DNA of 64,000 nt from Rhizobium sp. J15 (GCF_002531825.1 NZ_NWSX01000011.1:62001-126000), one strand, 5' to 3'. Counted from the stretch's first letter, positions 47,337 to 56,876 are shown. The notes: generated by a model from the letters alone, not told the origin. Translations and numbers: made by a program.

Positions 47337-47356
47337 ATGTTATAAAAATATAACAT
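47337..47356. promoter_or_regulatory. palindromic operator of the arsR/AHSA1 pair
   Basis: ATGTTATA (47337-47344) and TATAACAT (47349-47356) form a perfect inverted repeat around AAAA. The right arm includes the first two bases of the arsR start codon, so a bound repressor would cover the start. No ribosome site is visible before this ATG. Confidence 0.7.
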
Positions 47357-47687
47357 GTCAAGCGAATCGAACGACGACCCGGTTTTCAAGGCGCTGGCGC
47401 ATCATCGCCGCCGCGAGATCCTCGACCTGCTCAAGGATGGCCCGCGCACGACAGGGGCGCTTTGCGAAATGTTTCCCGGAATGGACCGCTGCACGGTGAT
47501 GCAGCACTTGAAGGTGCTGGAGGAAGCCGATCTGGTCATCGCCAGGAAGGAAGGCCGCGAACGCTGGAACCACCTGAACAGCCTGCCGATCAAGCACATC
47601 TACGACCGCTGGATCAGCGCCTATGCCGACCATGCGCTGTCGATTCTCGACCGGCTGAAAGGCAACCTCGAAGGCCAGCCGGAGTAA
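47355..47687 (+). CDS. ArsR-family transcriptional repressor
   Basis: The 110-residue winged-helix protein has FKALAHHRRREILDLLKDGPRTTGALCEMF, then MDRCTVMQHLKVLEEADLVIARKEGRERWNHLN (recognition helix and wing). No metal-binding cysteine cluster of ArsR or SmtB type is visible. It belongs to the subgroup paired with AHSA1 proteins. The start lacks a ribosome site, and a TATAAA-like -10 lies only 8-9 bases before it, so a leaderless transcript is possible. Probably autoregulated through the adjacent palindrome. Confidence 0.9.
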   Translation: MSSESNDDPVFKALAHHRRREILDLLKDGPRTTGALCEMFPGMDRCTVMQHLKVLEEADLVIARKEGRERWNHLNSLPIKHIYDRWISAYADHALSILDRLKGNLEGQPE

Positions 47688-47747
47688 CGGACCGGCTTGC
47701 CTCCCGGCCCGCTGCAACCCTATGCTGGCAAAAAGCTGGAGTGTGGG

Positions 47748-48284
47748 ATGACGATATCGGGGACAGGCATACGCCGCATGCGGCTGCTGCGCAACATGAA
47801 GCAGCAGCATCTCGGCGAACTCCTCGGCGTAAACCAGGCGACCGTTTCACGCTGGGAGCGCGATCAGCTCGCCCTCTCGCCCGAACAGGCTCTCAAGCTG
47901 GAGCGGATTTTCGCCTCGCCGCGACATGCCGCGGCCGATGCGGCGCTGAAGCGGCTAGTCGAGGATTCCGTCCGGCCCGTGCATCTGATCTGCGACGTCA
48001 CCCACCGGCTGCTGTCGGCCTCCCGTCCGCGCCAGGCCGAATGGCGCGCACCGCTCGCCGCCTTTCTCGGCCGCTCGCTTTTCTCCTACGCCTCTGCCGA
48101 AATCACCGCCGCCGAGCAGTCGCTGGAGGAGCGCGGCTGGCATGACGGCAGGCTCCTGTCGCTGACGCTCGAAACCGGCGCCAACGACAATGAGCTGCTG
48201 CCGATCGCCGCCGGCCGCGTGACCTGGGAGCGGATCATGCTTTCCGACGGCAGCGCCGGCCGGCTCGTGACCGCCATCGGCTGA
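47748..48284 (+). CDS. Xre-family helix-turn-helix regulator
   Basis: The 178-residue protein has an N-terminal HTH (about 8-60: IRRMRLLRNMKQQHLGELLGVNQATVSRWERDQ). A C-terminal domain of about 110 residues (VHLICDVTHRLLSASRPRQ ... AAGRVTWERIMLSDGSAG) may bind a small ligand. The start at 47748 (MTISGTG) has GGAGTGTGGG upstream. It lies 60 bases after arsR on the same strand and 98 bases before the epimerase. Target genes are unknown; the adjacent epimerase is a candidate. Confidence 0.8.
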   Translation: MTISGTGIRRMRLLRNMKQQHLGELLGVNQATVSRWERDQLALSPEQALKLERIFASPRHAAADAALKRLVEDSVRPVHLICDVTHRLLSASRPRQAEWRAPLAAFLGRSLFSYASAEITAAEQSLEERGWHDGRLLSLTLETGANDNELLPIAAGRVTWERIMLSDGSAGRLVTAIG

Positions 48285-48382
48285 GCCTGCAGCTTTCCTG
48301 TACTCCCATGCATAATTTATGCGTTGTCCGAAAACGCCGGTCTTTATAGCGTCCGCCGTAAAACCGGTCAGGAGGCGAGGCG

Positions 48383-49366
48383 ATGACGATATTGGTGACG
48401 GGAAGTGCCGGCCATCTAGGCGAGGCGCTGATGCGCACCCTGAGGGCGCAAAGCCGGTGGGCGCGCGGCATCGACATCAAGCCCTCGGCTTTCACCGATA
48501 TGGTCGGCTCGATCGGCGACCGCGCTTTCGTCAGGCAGGCCATGTCTGGCGTCAGCCACGTCATCCACGCTGCAACCCTGCACAAGCCGCATGTGGCGAC
48601 GCACGGCAACCACGATTTCCTCGACACCAATGTCGCCGGCACGCTGAACCTGCTCGAAGAGGCGGCCGCTGCGGGTGTTGCAAGCTTCGTCTTCACCAGC
48701 ACCACCAGCGCCTTCGGCGCCGCATTGACGCCGGCAGCCGGCGAACCTGCGGCATGGGTGACTGAGGATGTGCTTCCCGTTGCAAGGAACATCTACGGCG
48801 TGACGAAGCTCGCCGCCGAAGGCCTCTCGGAGCTCTTCGCCCGTAAGTCCCGCCTGCCTGTCGTCATCCTCAGGACCTCGCGCTTCTTCCCCGAAAACGA
48901 CGACGATCCCGATATTCGCAACCGATATTCGGCGGAAAATGCCCAGGCCAACGAACTGCTTCATCGCCGCGTCGATATCAGCGACGTGGTCGGCGCCCAT
49001 CTGCTGGCGCTCGAGAAGGCGCCGGCAATCGGCTTCGGCCGCTACATCATCTCCGCCACGACACCGTTTTCATACGGCGACCTCGCCGAACTCAGGAAAG
49101 ACGCGCCTGCCGTCGTCGAGCGGCTCTTTCCCGGTGCGGGCGCCCTTTATGCCGAACGCGGCTGGAAGATGTTCCCGGCGCTCGACCGCGTCTATGTCAA
49201 CGAACGGGCAAGGCGCGAACTCGGCTGGCAGCCGCGATATGATTTTCCCTTCGTGCTCGATTGCCTGCGCGACGGCAGGGAATGGCGCAGCCCCTTGGCG
49301 CGCGATGTCGGCTCCAAGGGCTACCACAACGAGGTCTTCGCGGAAGGGCCTTACCCGGTGAATTAG
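48383..49366 (+). CDS. NAD-dependent epimerase/dehydratase (extended SDR)
   Basis: The 327-residue protein has the dinucleotide motif TGSAGHLGEAL (6-16), a serine/threonine active-site strand FTSTTSAFG (about 112-120) and the YGVTK pair (about 138-142). A conserved arginine-containing RTSRFFPE follows. It resembles nucleotide-sugar epimerases; the substrate is not evident. GGAGGCGAGGCG lies before the ATG. It follows the Xre-type regulator, and the 6S RNA region lies downstream. Confidence 0.82.
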   Translation: MTILVTGSAGHLGEALMRTLRAQSRWARGIDIKPSAFTDMVGSIGDRAFVRQAMSGVSHVIHAATLHKPHVATHGNHDFLDTNVAGTLNLLEEAAAAGVASFVFTSTTSAFGAALTPAAGEPAAWVTEDVLPVARNIYGVTKLAAEGLSELFARKSRLPVVILRTSRFFPENDDDPDIRNRYSAENAQANELLHRRVDISDVVGAHLLALEKAPAIGFGRYIISATTPFSYGDLAELRKDAPAVVERLFPGAGALYAERGWKMFPALDRVYVNERARRELGWQPRYDFPFVLDCLRDGREWRSPLARDVGSKGYHNEVFAEGPYPVN

Positions 49367-49435
49367 CATTGGATTTCGGCTTCAGCGCATCGTGACGATC
49401 CTGCCGAAAGCGGATCGCCGCGTCTCTTCGCCAAC

Positions 49436-49608
49436 ATGAAAGGGAAAGTGCGATCCACGACGACCGATGGATGTTTACGATCCTGGGCGCCTACAAACGT
49501 AGGTGGGCACCGTGTGTCCAGGCCCACGAGCCCGGACAGGGACAGCTCCCTTTGGATCGAGTATGGCCCCAGGGATTGTGGTTCCTGTCGAGAGGCGCAG
49601 ACCGCACT
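49436..49608 (-). ncRNA. ssrS: probable 6S RNA (ssrS), downstream of zapA
   Basis: The 304-base gap after zapA has no credible protein frame. The minus-strand RNA can fold into one long interrupted hairpin. Terminal AGTGCG pairs with CGCACT, an inner helix AUCC-UGGG pairs with CCCA-GGAU after an open stretch on both sides (the central bubble), and several apical hairpins follow. TTATAT sits 6-10 bases before the 5' end. In many proteobacteria zapA is followed by 6S RNA. Strand is chosen from zapA synteny and the -10 box; ends are approximate and no covariance search was possible. Confidence 0.62.
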
Positions 49609-49627
49609 GCGATATATAAGGTCGTTT

Positions 49628-49662
49628 GCGACGGCGCGCCAGTGGCGACGGCGGGCCGTTTT
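49628..49662 (+). terminator. possible intrinsic terminator, plus strand
   Basis: ACGGCGCGCC and GGCGGGCCGT pair with one mismatch around a 9-base loop and are followed by TTTTTATTT. It lies between the 6S region and zapA. It would stop plus-strand transcripts from running into zapA antisense. Confidence 0.5.
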
Positions 49663-49670
49663 TATTTAAT

Positions 49671-50048
49671 TCAATTGAGTTCCGGCGCCGGGCGGCCGTT
49701 CAGCTTGTCGGTGATGCCGCGGATGCGGCTCGAAACTTCGCTCAGCGCCGCCGCGAGGTTTTCCTCGGTGCGGGCGGTCGCGGCAAGCACGGTGTCGCGG
49801 TTGCTGCGCAGTGACTCCAGCTCGGATTCCAGCCCGGCGATGCGCCGCGTCAGCTCGGAGATCTCGTCCATGATCATGATGCCGGCCATGACGGTGATCC
49901 TGAGATCGCCGATTTCGCCGAACTGGCCCTTGAGATGGCCGACATAGCTGTCGAAGCGGGTAGCGAGATCGGTCAGGTGGTCTTCCTGCCCTTCCTCGCA
50001 GGCCATGCGATAGGCCTTGCCGTCGATCGTTACCGTCACCTGCGCCAT
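49671..50048 (-). CDS. zapA: cell division protein ZapA
   Basis: ZapA binds FtsZ and promotes Z-ring bundling. The 125-residue protein starts MAQVTVTIDGKAYRMACEEGQEDHLTDLATRFDSYV, the standard ZapA N-terminal fold. A long coiled coil (about 65-110, LTRRIAGLESELESLRSNRDTVL) follows. It lies downstream of a DUF4164 gene and upstream of a probable 6S RNA, the common alphaproteobacterial order. A dispersed repeat separates it from DUF4164. Confidence 0.93.
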   Translation of the reverse strand: MAQVTVTIDGKAYRMACEEGQEDHLTDLATRFDSYVGHLKGQFGEIGDLRITVMAGIMIMDEISELTRRIAGLESELESLRSNRDTVLAATARTEENLAAALSEVSSRIRGITDKLNGRPAPELN

Positions 50049-50065
50049 GCTAAATTCTTTCTATC

Positions 50066-50180
50066 AGAGCATGATGCCGAAAAGTGTGAGCGGTTTTCGG
50101 ACGACATCATGCTCTAACTCTTCAATTTAGAACAGGATTCAGATCTTAGGCCAACTTGGCCTAAGATCATCCTGTTCTAG
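50066..50180. repeat. compound palindromic repeat between DUF4164 gene and zapA
   Basis: Two palindromes lie side by side. AGAGCATGATG ... CATCATGCTCT (50066-50115) encloses the AAAAGTGTGAGCGGTTTTCGG core shared with the repeats at 2534 and 27495. A long near-perfect hairpin TAGAACAGGAT ... ATCCTGTTCTA (50128-50179) follows, with an inner CTTAGGCCAA/TTGGCCTAAG stem. It may act as a processing or attenuation site within the operon. Confidence 0.8.
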
Positions 50181-50452
50181 CGATCCAGAACCGCGCGGAT
50201 CGTTTCCATGGCCGTCACCAGCCGCCGCGACACCTCGCGATTGACCTCTTCCAGCCGGTTGGCGCGGAATTCGGCCTGGTCGAGCTCCTGCGCCAGCCTG
50301 GAACGGTCGGCATGCACGCGGCGAACCTCGCCTTCGATCTCGCCCTGATCCCGCTCCCGCTCGACGCGCATATCGACGGCGTTTTCGAGGCTGGAAATCG
50401 CCTGCTTCAGCTCGTTGAGCGCTGCTTCCATGGTTTTGCCTGTGGGCGTCAT
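50177..50452 (-). CDS. DUF4164 coiled-coil protein
   Basis: The 91-residue, almost fully helical protein (LNELKQAISSLENAVDMRVERERDQ and later RSRLAQELDQAEFRANRLEEVNREVSRRL) matches the DUF4164 group found directly upstream of zapA in alphaproteobacteria. A role with ZapA in division is plausible from synteny only. The start at 50452 has GGAAGGC close by; a start at 50431 (MEAALNE) is equally possible. The stop overlaps the end of a dispersed repeat. Confidence 0.82.
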   Translation of the reverse strand: MTPTGKTMEAALNELKQAISSLENAVDMRVERERDQGEIEGEVRRVHADRSRLAQELDQAEFRANRLEEVNREVSRRLVTAMETIRAVLDR

Positions 50453-50684
50453 GCCTTCCGCTTCCGTGCAGGACCCGCGAATCGACCCTCGGCGCCGACC
50501 CTGTGATTTCAAAGAGGATATGCAGCTAGCCGATGGCCCGTCAATAAATCCCGTCATCTGCCGGCCGGCCTACTTGTGGATGAGCGATTTCGCAATGGCC
50601 GCCATAGGAGATTTGTCATTTGTTCAACGGCGCGATCAAATGTCAAAAAATGCCGCAGCCTGCCTGGATTTGGCCCGCCATTTA

Positions 50685-50712
50685 TTGACTCGCCCGTCTT
50701 AACTGGTATGTC
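50685..50712 (+). promoter_or_regulatory. candidate promoter of tkt
   Basis: TTGACT (50685-50690), 16 bases, TATGTC (50707-50712), about 70 bases before the tkt start. Confidence 0.4.
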
Positions 50713-50783
50713 TCACCCGCTTTCACTCGATGGTCTTGGAGGCTCGAGACCATCCCCCGACACCCGGAGCTTGCGGAAAAGCC

Positions 50784-52757
50784 ATGACCTCTCCCGAACA
50801 ACACGACCGGATGGCGAATGCGATCCGTTTTCTCGCCATGGACGCCGTCGAAAAGGCGAATTCCGGCCACCCGGGCATGCCGATGGGCATGGCCGATGTG
50901 GCAACGGTCCTGTTCACCAAATATCTGAAGTTCGATCCGAAGAAGCCGCACTGGCCGAACCGTGACCGCTTCGTGCTCTCCGCCGGCCACGGCTCGATGC
51001 TGCTCTATTCGCTGCTCTATTTGACCGGCTATCCTGACATGACGGTCGAGGATCTGAAGCAGTTCCGCCAGATCGGTTCCAAGACCGCCGGCCACCCGGA
51101 ATACGGCCATGCCACAGGCATCGAAACCACGACGGGCCCGCTCGGCCAGGGCATCGCCAATGCCGTCGGCATGGCGATCGCCGAGCGCAAGCTGCGCGAG
51201 GAGTTCGGCGCGGACCTCCAGGACCACTATACCTACGTCATCAACGGCGACGGCTGCCTGATGGAAGGCATCAGCCATGAGGCGATCGCGCTTGCCGGCC
51301 ACCTGAAGCTGAACAAGCTGATCCTCTTCTGGGACAACAACTCGATCACCATCGACGGCGCCGTCTCGCTGTCGGATTCGACCGACCAGATCGCCCGCTT
51401 CAAGGCTGTCCACTGGAACACGATCGAGATCGACGGTCACGATCAGGCCGCCATCGCCGATGCGATCGAAGCCGCCCACAAGTCCGACCGCCCGACCTTC
51501 ATCGCCTGCAAGACCGTCATCGGCTTCGGCGCTCCGAACAAGGCCGGCAGCCACAAGGTTCACGGCAGCCCGCTCGGCGCCGAGGAAATCGCCGCCACCC
51601 GCAAGGCGCTGAACTGGGAATACGAGCCCTTCGTCATCCCCTCCGACGTTCTCGATGCATGGCGCGTCGCCGGCACCCGCTCCGACAATGTCGTCAAGGC
51701 ATGGGAAGAAACTCTTTCCAAGTCGCCGGCCAAGGCGGAATTCTCCCGCCGCATGGCAGGCGAACTGCCGGAAGGCTTCGATGCCGCGATCAGCGCATAT
51801 AAGAAGAAGCTCGCCGAGACCAGGCCGACGGTTGCGACCCGCAAGGCATCCGAGGACGCGCTTGAGATCATCAACGGCTTCGTGCCGGAAACGCTGGGCG
51901 GCTCCGCCGACCTGACGCCGTCCAACAACACCAAGACCAGCCAGATGCACTCGATCACGCCGACGGATTTCGCCGGCCGTTACGTGCACTGGGGCATCCG
52001 CGAGCACGGCATGGCCTCGGCCATGAACGGCATCGCCCTGCATGGCGGTCTCATTCCCTATAGCGGCGGCTTCCTGATCTTCTCGGATTATTGCCGCCCG
52101 CCGATCCGCCTCGCAGCCCTGATGGGCATCCGCGTCATCCACGTCCTGACGCATGACTCGATCGGCGTCGGCGAAGACGGCCCGACGCACCAGCCGGTCG
52201 AACAGCTCGCCGGACTGCGCGCCATCCCGAACCTGCTGGTCTTCCGTCCGGCCGACGCCACGGAAACGGCCGAATGCTGGCAGATCGCCATCAAGACGCA
52301 GAACCGTCCTTCGGGCCTTGCCCTGACGCGCCAGAACCTCAGCCCGGCCCGCACCGAATACAGCGAAAAGAACCTCTGCGAACAGGGCGCTTACACGCTC
52401 GCCGGCAATGCCGACGCCAAGGTGACCATCTTCGCCTCCGGCTCGGAAGTCGAAATCGCCGTTGCCGCCCGCGCAGCCCTCGAAGCCAAGGGTGTGACGG
52501 TGCGCGTCGTATCGGTTCCCTGCACGGAACTGTTCTTCGAGCAGCCGGATGCCTATCGCAAGGAAGTGCTCGGCAACTCGCCGGTCAAGATCGCCGTCGA
52601 AGCCGCCGTCCGCGAAGGCTGGGATGCCTTCATCGGTCCGGAAGGCACGTTCATCGGCATGAAGGGCTTCGGCGCTTCCGGTCCGGTCAAGGACGTCTAC
52701 AAGCATTTCGGCATCACCGCCGACGCCGTCGTTGCGGCCGCGGAAGCAAAGCTTTAA
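50784..52757 (+). CDS. tkt: transketolase
   Basis: Transketolase moves two-carbon units between sugar phosphates (pentose phosphate pathway). The 657-residue protein has H29 in SGHPGMPMG and the thiamine-diphosphate motif GDGCLMEG ... FWDNN (155-186). [10 protein letters not shown] precedes a C-terminal half with the catalytic glutamate in WGIREHGM and the [17 protein letters not shown] loop. The start at 50784 follows CGGAGCTTGCGGAAAA. It heads a tkt-gap-(two small genes)-nhaP2-pgk-fba stretch on one strand. Confidence 0.96.
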   Translation: MTSPEQHDRMANAIRFLAMDAVEKANSGHPGMPMGMADVATVLFTKYLKFDPKKPHWPNRDRFVLSAGHGSMLLYSLLYLTGYPDMTVEDLKQFRQIGSKTAGHPEYGHATGIETTTGPLGQGIANAVGMAIAERKLREEFGADLQDHYTYVINGDGCLMEGISHEAIALAGHLKLNKLILFWDNNSITIDGAVSLSDSTDQIARFKAVHWNTIEIDGHDQAAIADAIEAAHKSDRPTFIACKTVIGFGAPNKAGSHKVHGSPLGAEEIAATRKALNWEYEPFVIPSDVLDAWRVAGTRSDNVVKAWEETLSKSPAKAEFSRRMAGELPEGFDAAISAYKKKLAETRPTVATRKASEDALEIINGFVPETLGGSADLTPSNNTKTSQMHSITPTDFAGRYVHWGIREHGMASAMNGIALHGGLIPYSGGFLIFSDYCRPPIRLAALMGIRVIHVLTHDSIGVGEDGPTHQPVEQLAGLRAIPNLLVFRPADATETAECWQIAIKTQNRPSGLALTRQNLSPARTEYSEKNLCEQGAYTLAGNADAKVTIFASGSEVEIAVAARAALEAKGVTVRVVSVPCTELFFEQPDAYRKEVLGNSPVKIAVEAAVREGWDAFIGPEGTFIGMKGFGASGPVKDVYKHFGITADAVVAAAEAKL

Positions 52758-52781
52758 GGAGAGCGCCTTGAGGCGCTCTCC
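52758..52781 (+). promoter_or_regulatory. intercistronic hairpin between tkt and gap
   Basis: GGAGAGCGCC and GGCGCTCTCC form a perfect 10-bp stem with a TTGA loop, starting directly after the tkt stop. No T run follows, so it is more likely a 3'-end stabiliser or weak attenuator than a terminator. Confidence 0.5.
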
Positions 52782-52837
52782 ATCTCCTCAATTCCAGGCC
52801 CTCTCTATCGGGCCCTATTCATCGGGAGTGAATGAAC

Positions 52838-53848
52838 ATGACAGTCAAGGTTGCCATCAATGGTTTCGGCCGCATCGGCCGTAACGTCCTCCGCGCTATC
52901 GTCGAATCCGGCCGCACCGACATCGAAGTCGTCGCCATCAACGATCTCGGCCCGGTCGAGACCAACGCCCACCTGCTGCGCTACGACTCGATCCACGGCA
53001 AGTTCCCGGCAACCGTGAAGGTTGAAGGTGACACGATCGTCGTCGGCAACGGCAAGCCGATCAAGGTCACGGCGATCAAGGATCCGGCAACGCTTCCGCA
53101 CCGCGAACTCGGCGTCGACATTGCGATGGAATGCACCGGCATCTTCACCGCCCGCGACAAGGCCGCCGCCCATCTGACGGCCGGCGCCAAGCGCGTCATC
53201 GTCTCGGCTCCTGCCGACGGCGCCGACCTGACCGTCGTCTACGGCGTCAACCACGACCAGCTCACCAAGGAGCACTTGGTCATCTCCAACGCTTCCTGCA
53301 CCACCAACTGCCTGGTGCCGGTCGTGAAGGTTCTCGACGACGCCGTCGGCATCGACCACGGCTTCATGACGACCATCCACTCCTACACCGGCGACCAGCC
53401 GACGCTCGACACGATGCACAAGGATCTGTATCGCGCCCGCGCAGCCGCCCTGTCCATGATCCCGACCTCGACGGGCGCCGCCAAGGCCGTCGGCCTCGTG
53501 CTGCCGCACCTCAAAGGCAAGCTCGACGGTACCTCGATCCGCGTTCCGACCCCGAACGTTTCGGTCGTCGACTTCAAGTTCGTCTCCAAGAAGGCGACCA
53601 CGGTCGGCGAAATCAACGAAGCCATCAAGGCCGCCTCCAACGGCGCGCTGAAGGGCATCCTCGGCTACACCGACGAGCCGCTCGTCTCCCGCGACTTCAA
53701 CCACGACAGCCATTCCTCGATCTTCGCGACCGATCAGACGAAGGTCATGGAAGGCAACTTCGTGCGCGTCCTGTCCTGGTACGACAACGAGTGGGGCTTC
53801 TCCAGCCGCATGTCGGACACGGCCGTTGCCTTTGCCAAGCTCATCTGA
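52838..53848 (+). CDS. gap: glyceraldehyde-3-phosphate dehydrogenase, type I
   Basis: The enzyme oxidises glyceraldehyde-3-phosphate with NAD and phosphate. The 336-residue protein has the NAD motif [10 protein letters not shown] (7-16) and the catalytic cysteine C154 in [16 protein letters not shown] holds the paired histidine, and the C-terminal [10 protein letters not shown] is present. The ATG at 52838 sits nine bases after GGGAG; another ATG six bases earlier is too close. A strong terminator follows. Confidence 0.97.
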   Translation: MTVKVAINGFGRIGRNVLRAIVESGRTDIEVVAINDLGPVETNAHLLRYDSIHGKFPATVKVEGDTIVVGNGKPIKVTAIKDPATLPHRELGVDIAMECTGIFTARDKAAAHLTAGAKRVIVSAPADGADLTVVYGVNHDQLTKEHLVISNASCTTNCLVPVVKVLDDAVGIDHGFMTTIHSYTGDQPTLDTMHKDLYRARAAALSMIPTSTGAAKAVGLVLPHLKGKLDGTSIRVPTPNVSVVDFKFVSKKATTVGEINEAIKAASNGALKGILGYTDEPLVSRDFNHDSHSSIFATDQTKVMEGNFVRVLSWYDNEWGFSSRMSDTAVAFAKLI

Positions 53849-53873
53849 GAGCCTGACGAACGACTGATTGCAG

Positions 53874-53899
53874 ACGGCCCGGGAAACCGGGCCGTTTTG
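53874..53899 (+). terminator. intrinsic terminator of gap
   Basis: ACGGCCCGG and CCGGGCCGT form a 9-bp stem with a short GAAA-type loop, followed by TTTTGTT. Confidence 0.88.
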
Positions 53900-53990
53900 T
53901 TATAGGCGTCGCGCCGGATCGGTCGCGAAACCTGCTATGGTGCACCAAGCCCTGAACCGCATCGGCGGCCGGGGAGATAGGGAGAGATGG

Positions 53991-54305
53991 ATGGATTACT
54001 TTACCGTTGAGATTGCCGGCCGCGCCATTGCCAGCTTTCGCTCGAAAAACCATGAGGAAGCGACGCATTTCTTCGAGGCGGAAGATTTTCGCGACGACCT
54101 GACCATCCTGGAATCCGAAGGCAAGCCCCTGTGGGACCGCAAGGCCGCGCTCAGCCTGCGCAAGGCGACCGCCGAGGAAGCCAGCGAAGTCGAGCACGCC
54201 TATGAATTCGACGATGATCCGCAAAGGACCATCGACGACGAATTCGTCGTTTTCCTGGTTCCGGTCGAGGATCTGACCGACGATGGCGAGGATACCGAAG
54301 ACTGA
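53991..54305 (+). CDS. small acidic conserved hypothetical protein
   Basis: The 104-residue protein is strongly acidic, especially at the C-terminus (EDLTDDGEDTED). No signal peptide or membrane segment is seen. DYFTVEIAGRAIASFRSKNHEEATHFFE at the N-terminus suggests a small alpha/beta domain. GGGGAGATAGGGAGAG precedes the ATG. The frame is open further upstream, but without a good start. I do not recognise a characterised family. Confidence 0.65.
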   Translation: MDYFTVEIAGRAIASFRSKNHEEATHFFEAEDFRDDLTILESEGKPLWDRKAALSLRKATAEEASEVEHAYEFDDDPQRTIDDEFVVFLVPVEDLTDDGEDTED

Positions 54306-54447
54306 CCGTCGCTCCGTAGCGTCTTCCGGTTTTGAAAGCCGCCCGAAGCGACGGGCTCGGTGTGGCTGCAAGGATGGAATCACGGTTGGCAATCCGCTGG
54401 CCAAGCGTGATAGATTGACGCTGCAATGATCCAGGCGGAGGCGATAA

Positions 54448-54624
54448 ATGACAGAGGCGCAAAAACGTTCGCCCCACACGACCCTCAAGCGGCGGCAGCG
54501 GTTTCACCGGAAGCGCGACGTCAGACCTGCCGTGCTGGCAAGGGCTGATCGTCTGGTCATACGGGTTGCCGCGGTCATCGGCATTGCGTTTCTCGCCGTC
54601 ATCATACTTCAGGCCGTGTTTTGA
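54448..54624 (+). CDS. 58-residue tail-anchored membrane protein
   Basis: An ATG behind AGGCGGAGGCG opens a 58-codon frame. The first 36 residues are very basic (TLKRRQRFHRKRD). A single hydrophobic helix (IRVAAVIGIAFLAVIILQAVF) forms the C-terminus, so the protein is probably a small inner-membrane protein with a cytoplasmic basic tail. Good ribosome site and sensible topology argue for a real gene. Function unknown. Confidence 0.6.
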   Translation: MTEAQKRSPHTTLKRRQRFHRKRDVRPAVLARADRLVIRVAAVIGIAFLAVIILQAVF

Positions 54625-55001
54625 TAGCAGTCGCCCAATCCGCGGCTGCAATCCCTTCCCCCGTCATCGGACAAGGCGAATAACGCAGGAGCGTGCCTTA
54701 TCCTGTCGCCGCATCGAGATACCGGCAGTAAAAATCGCTCTTCCCGTCTTTCGCCCTGCTCTTGCCTGATTTTCTTATACATTCTTTGTAGAGAGTTTCT
54801 CCCGTAGCATTTCCGTGTCGGTGGCCGTCCGGCAGCCGTTCAGCAGCATGATGCAGCACGAGACGAGGTTAAGCCGCAAGGCCTACCCTTCTCTGCCGTT
54901 TTGCCGTTTACTGATGGACCGGCGCGCGTGGTGGAGGGTGGAATAGACGGATCGGCCAGGGGTGGCCGCATCCGCGAAGCAGTCGATGGAAAGGGGCGGG
55001 C
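54625..55001. other. 377-base intergenic region before nhaP2-like gene
   Basis: I see no convincing gene. TTTTCTTATACATTC near 54769-54783 resembles a -10 region and could be part of the promoter for the antiporter gene. No strong hairpin or repeat stands out. Confidence 0.4.
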
Positions 55002-56876
55002 ATGGAAGCGTTCTATATCGTGGTGCTGGTCGCGACGGCGCTCGTGCTTCTTGCCGCTTTTTCGAGCCTGCTCGCCTTCCGCTTCGGCGCCCCGCTGCTG
55101 CTGCTCTTCCTGATGATCGGCCTCGCCGCCGGCGTCGACGGCCTCGGCATCGAATTCAGCAACAATTATCTGGCCTATATCCTCGGCTCCATCGCCCTTG
55201 CCGTCATCCTGTTCGATTCCGGCTTCGGCACGCCGATGCAGGCTTTCCGGCTGGCGGCCGTGCCCTCTCTCACGCTCGCCTCGGTCGGCGTGCTGATCAC
55301 CGCCTCGCTCTTTGCCGTCGCCGCCATGTGGCTGCTGAACTTCACCTGGCTCGAAGGCCTGCTGCTCGGCTCGATCGTCGCCTCGACGGATGCCGCAGCC
55401 GTCTTCTTCCTTTTGCGCATCGGCGGCATCAACATCCGCGACAAGGTGCGCTCGACGCTCGAAGTCGAATCCGGCACCAACGATCCGATGGCGATCTTCC
55501 TCACCATCGCCCTTGTCGAAGTGCTGGCGAGCGGCGAGCGTTACCACGGCATCAATATCGGCATGCTCGCCATGTTCGTGCAGCAGATGGGGCTCGGCGT
55601 CATTCTCGGCCTGCTCGGCGGCATGATGATCGTGCTGATCGTCAGCAAGCTCGATACCGATCGCGGCCTGACGCCGATCTTCGTGCTGGCGCTCGCCCTG
55701 CTCGTCTTCTCCTTTGCCGGCACGGTCGGCGGCAGCGGCTTCCTCGCCGTCTATGTCGCCGGCATCTATGCCGGAAATCGCAAGATGCAGGCGATCGGCA
55801 CCATCAAACGCTTCCAGGACGGCATGACCTGGCTGGCGCAGATCATCATGTTCCTGGTGCTCGGCCTGCTCGCCACACCGTCGCAATTCCCCGTCATCAT
55901 CGTGCCGGCGATCCTGCTCGCCCTCTTCCTGATCTTCGTCGCCCGGCCGCTGGCGATCTGGCTGTCGCTCCTCCCATTCGATTACACGCAGCAGGAAATC
56001 GGTTTCGTCGCCTGGGTCGGTCTGCGCGGCGCCGTCTCCATCCTGCTGGCCATCATGCCGATCCTCGGCGGGCTGGAAAACGGCCAGATCTATTTCAACA
56101 CCGCCTTCATCATCGTGCTGGTTTCCCTGCTCGTCCAGGGCTGGACGATCAAACCGGTCGCCAAGAAACTCGGCCTGATCATTCCCCCGCGCATCGGCGC
56201 CGTCGACAAGGTCGAGGTCGATCTGCCGGGTGCTGCCAACCACGAACTGCTTTCCTACCGCGTCATCAAGGACAGCCCGGTGCTGCGCGGCGAGCGCATT
56301 CCGCGCTGGGCCACACCCTCGCTCGTCATCCGCGACGGCAAGTCGATGCGCTACCAATATGCCGGGCGGCTGCGCGAGAACGATCTCGTCTATCTCTTCA
56401 TCGTGCCGAGCTATTCCCGCCTGCTCGACCGGCTCTTCGCCAGCCGCGCGCCGGTCGATGAGGACGATGCCGAATTCTTCGGCGCCTTCGCGCTCTCGCC
56501 CGCCCGCCCGGCCGCCGATCTCGATGCGGCTTACGGTCCCGGCCTGCTCAATGAATCCGAAAAGGGCCTGACGATCGCCGAACTGATGCGCCAGCGCCTC
56601 GGCGGCAAGGCCGATTATGCCGACCGCGTCCGTCTCGGTTCGATCATCCTCATCGTCCGCGATCTCGACGAGCACGACCACATCACCTCCGTCGGCATGT
56701 CGCTCGAGGCGGTCGAACCGGCGATCACGCTGCCGATCTTCATCAATCTCAAGGACATCATCCAGCGCATCCGCGACCGGCTGAAGGGACGCCGGAACCG
56801 CGAAGCCGCGGCCTCCGAAACCGCGCCGAAAGCATCGGCCGGACGCGAGGAAGCCACACGCGAAAACGGCCGCTGA
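55002..56876 (+). CDS. NhaP2/CvrA-type potassium/proton antiporter (CPA1 family)
   Basis: The 624-residue protein has about 12-13 membrane segments (to about 400). The ion-site signature is STDAAAVF ... [10 protein letters not shown], and [12 protein letters not shown] belongs to the conserved core. A cytoplasmic TrkA_C/RCK-like domain spans about 400-480 ([17 protein letters not shown]). A further CorC/HlyC-type C-terminal domain precedes a charged tail. These transporters exchange K+ or Na+ for protons in pH and osmotic balance. GGAAAGGGGCGGG precedes the ATG. Ion preference cannot be set from sequence. Confidence 0.9.
   Translation: MEAFYIVVLVATALVLLAAFSSLLAFRFGAPLLLLFLMIGLAAGVDGLGIEFSNNYLAYILGSIALAVILFDSGFGTPMQAFRLAAVPSLTLASVGVLITASLFAVAAMWLLNFTWLEGLLLGSIVASTDAAAVFFLLRIGGINIRDKVRSTLEVESGTNDPMAIFLTIALVEVLASGERYHGINIGMLAMFVQQMGLGVILGLLGGMMIVLIVSKLDTDRGLTPIFVLALALLVFSFAGTVGGSGFLAVYVAGIYAGNRKMQAIGTIKRFQDGMTWLAQIIMFLVLGLLATPSQFPVIIVPAILLALFLIFVARPLAIWLSLLPFDYTQQEIGFVAWVGLRGAVSILLAIMPILGGLENGQIYFNTAFIIVLVSLLVQGWTIKPVAKKLGLIIPPRIGAVDKVEVDLPGAANHELLSYRVIKDSPVLRGERIPRWATPSLVIRDGKSMRYQYAGRLRENDLVYLFIVPSYSRLLDRLFASRAPVDEDDAEFFGAFALSPARPAADLDAAYGPGLLNESEKGLTIAELMRQRLGGKADYADRVRLGSIILIVRDLDEHDHITSVGMSLEAVEPAITLPIFINLKDIIQRIRDRLKGRRNREAAASETAPKASAGREEATRENGR

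Noticed and set aside
50682..52706. 674-codon minus-strand frame opposite tkt
   Set aside because: Transketolase motifs on the plus strand are complete; the antisense frame is a composition shadow.
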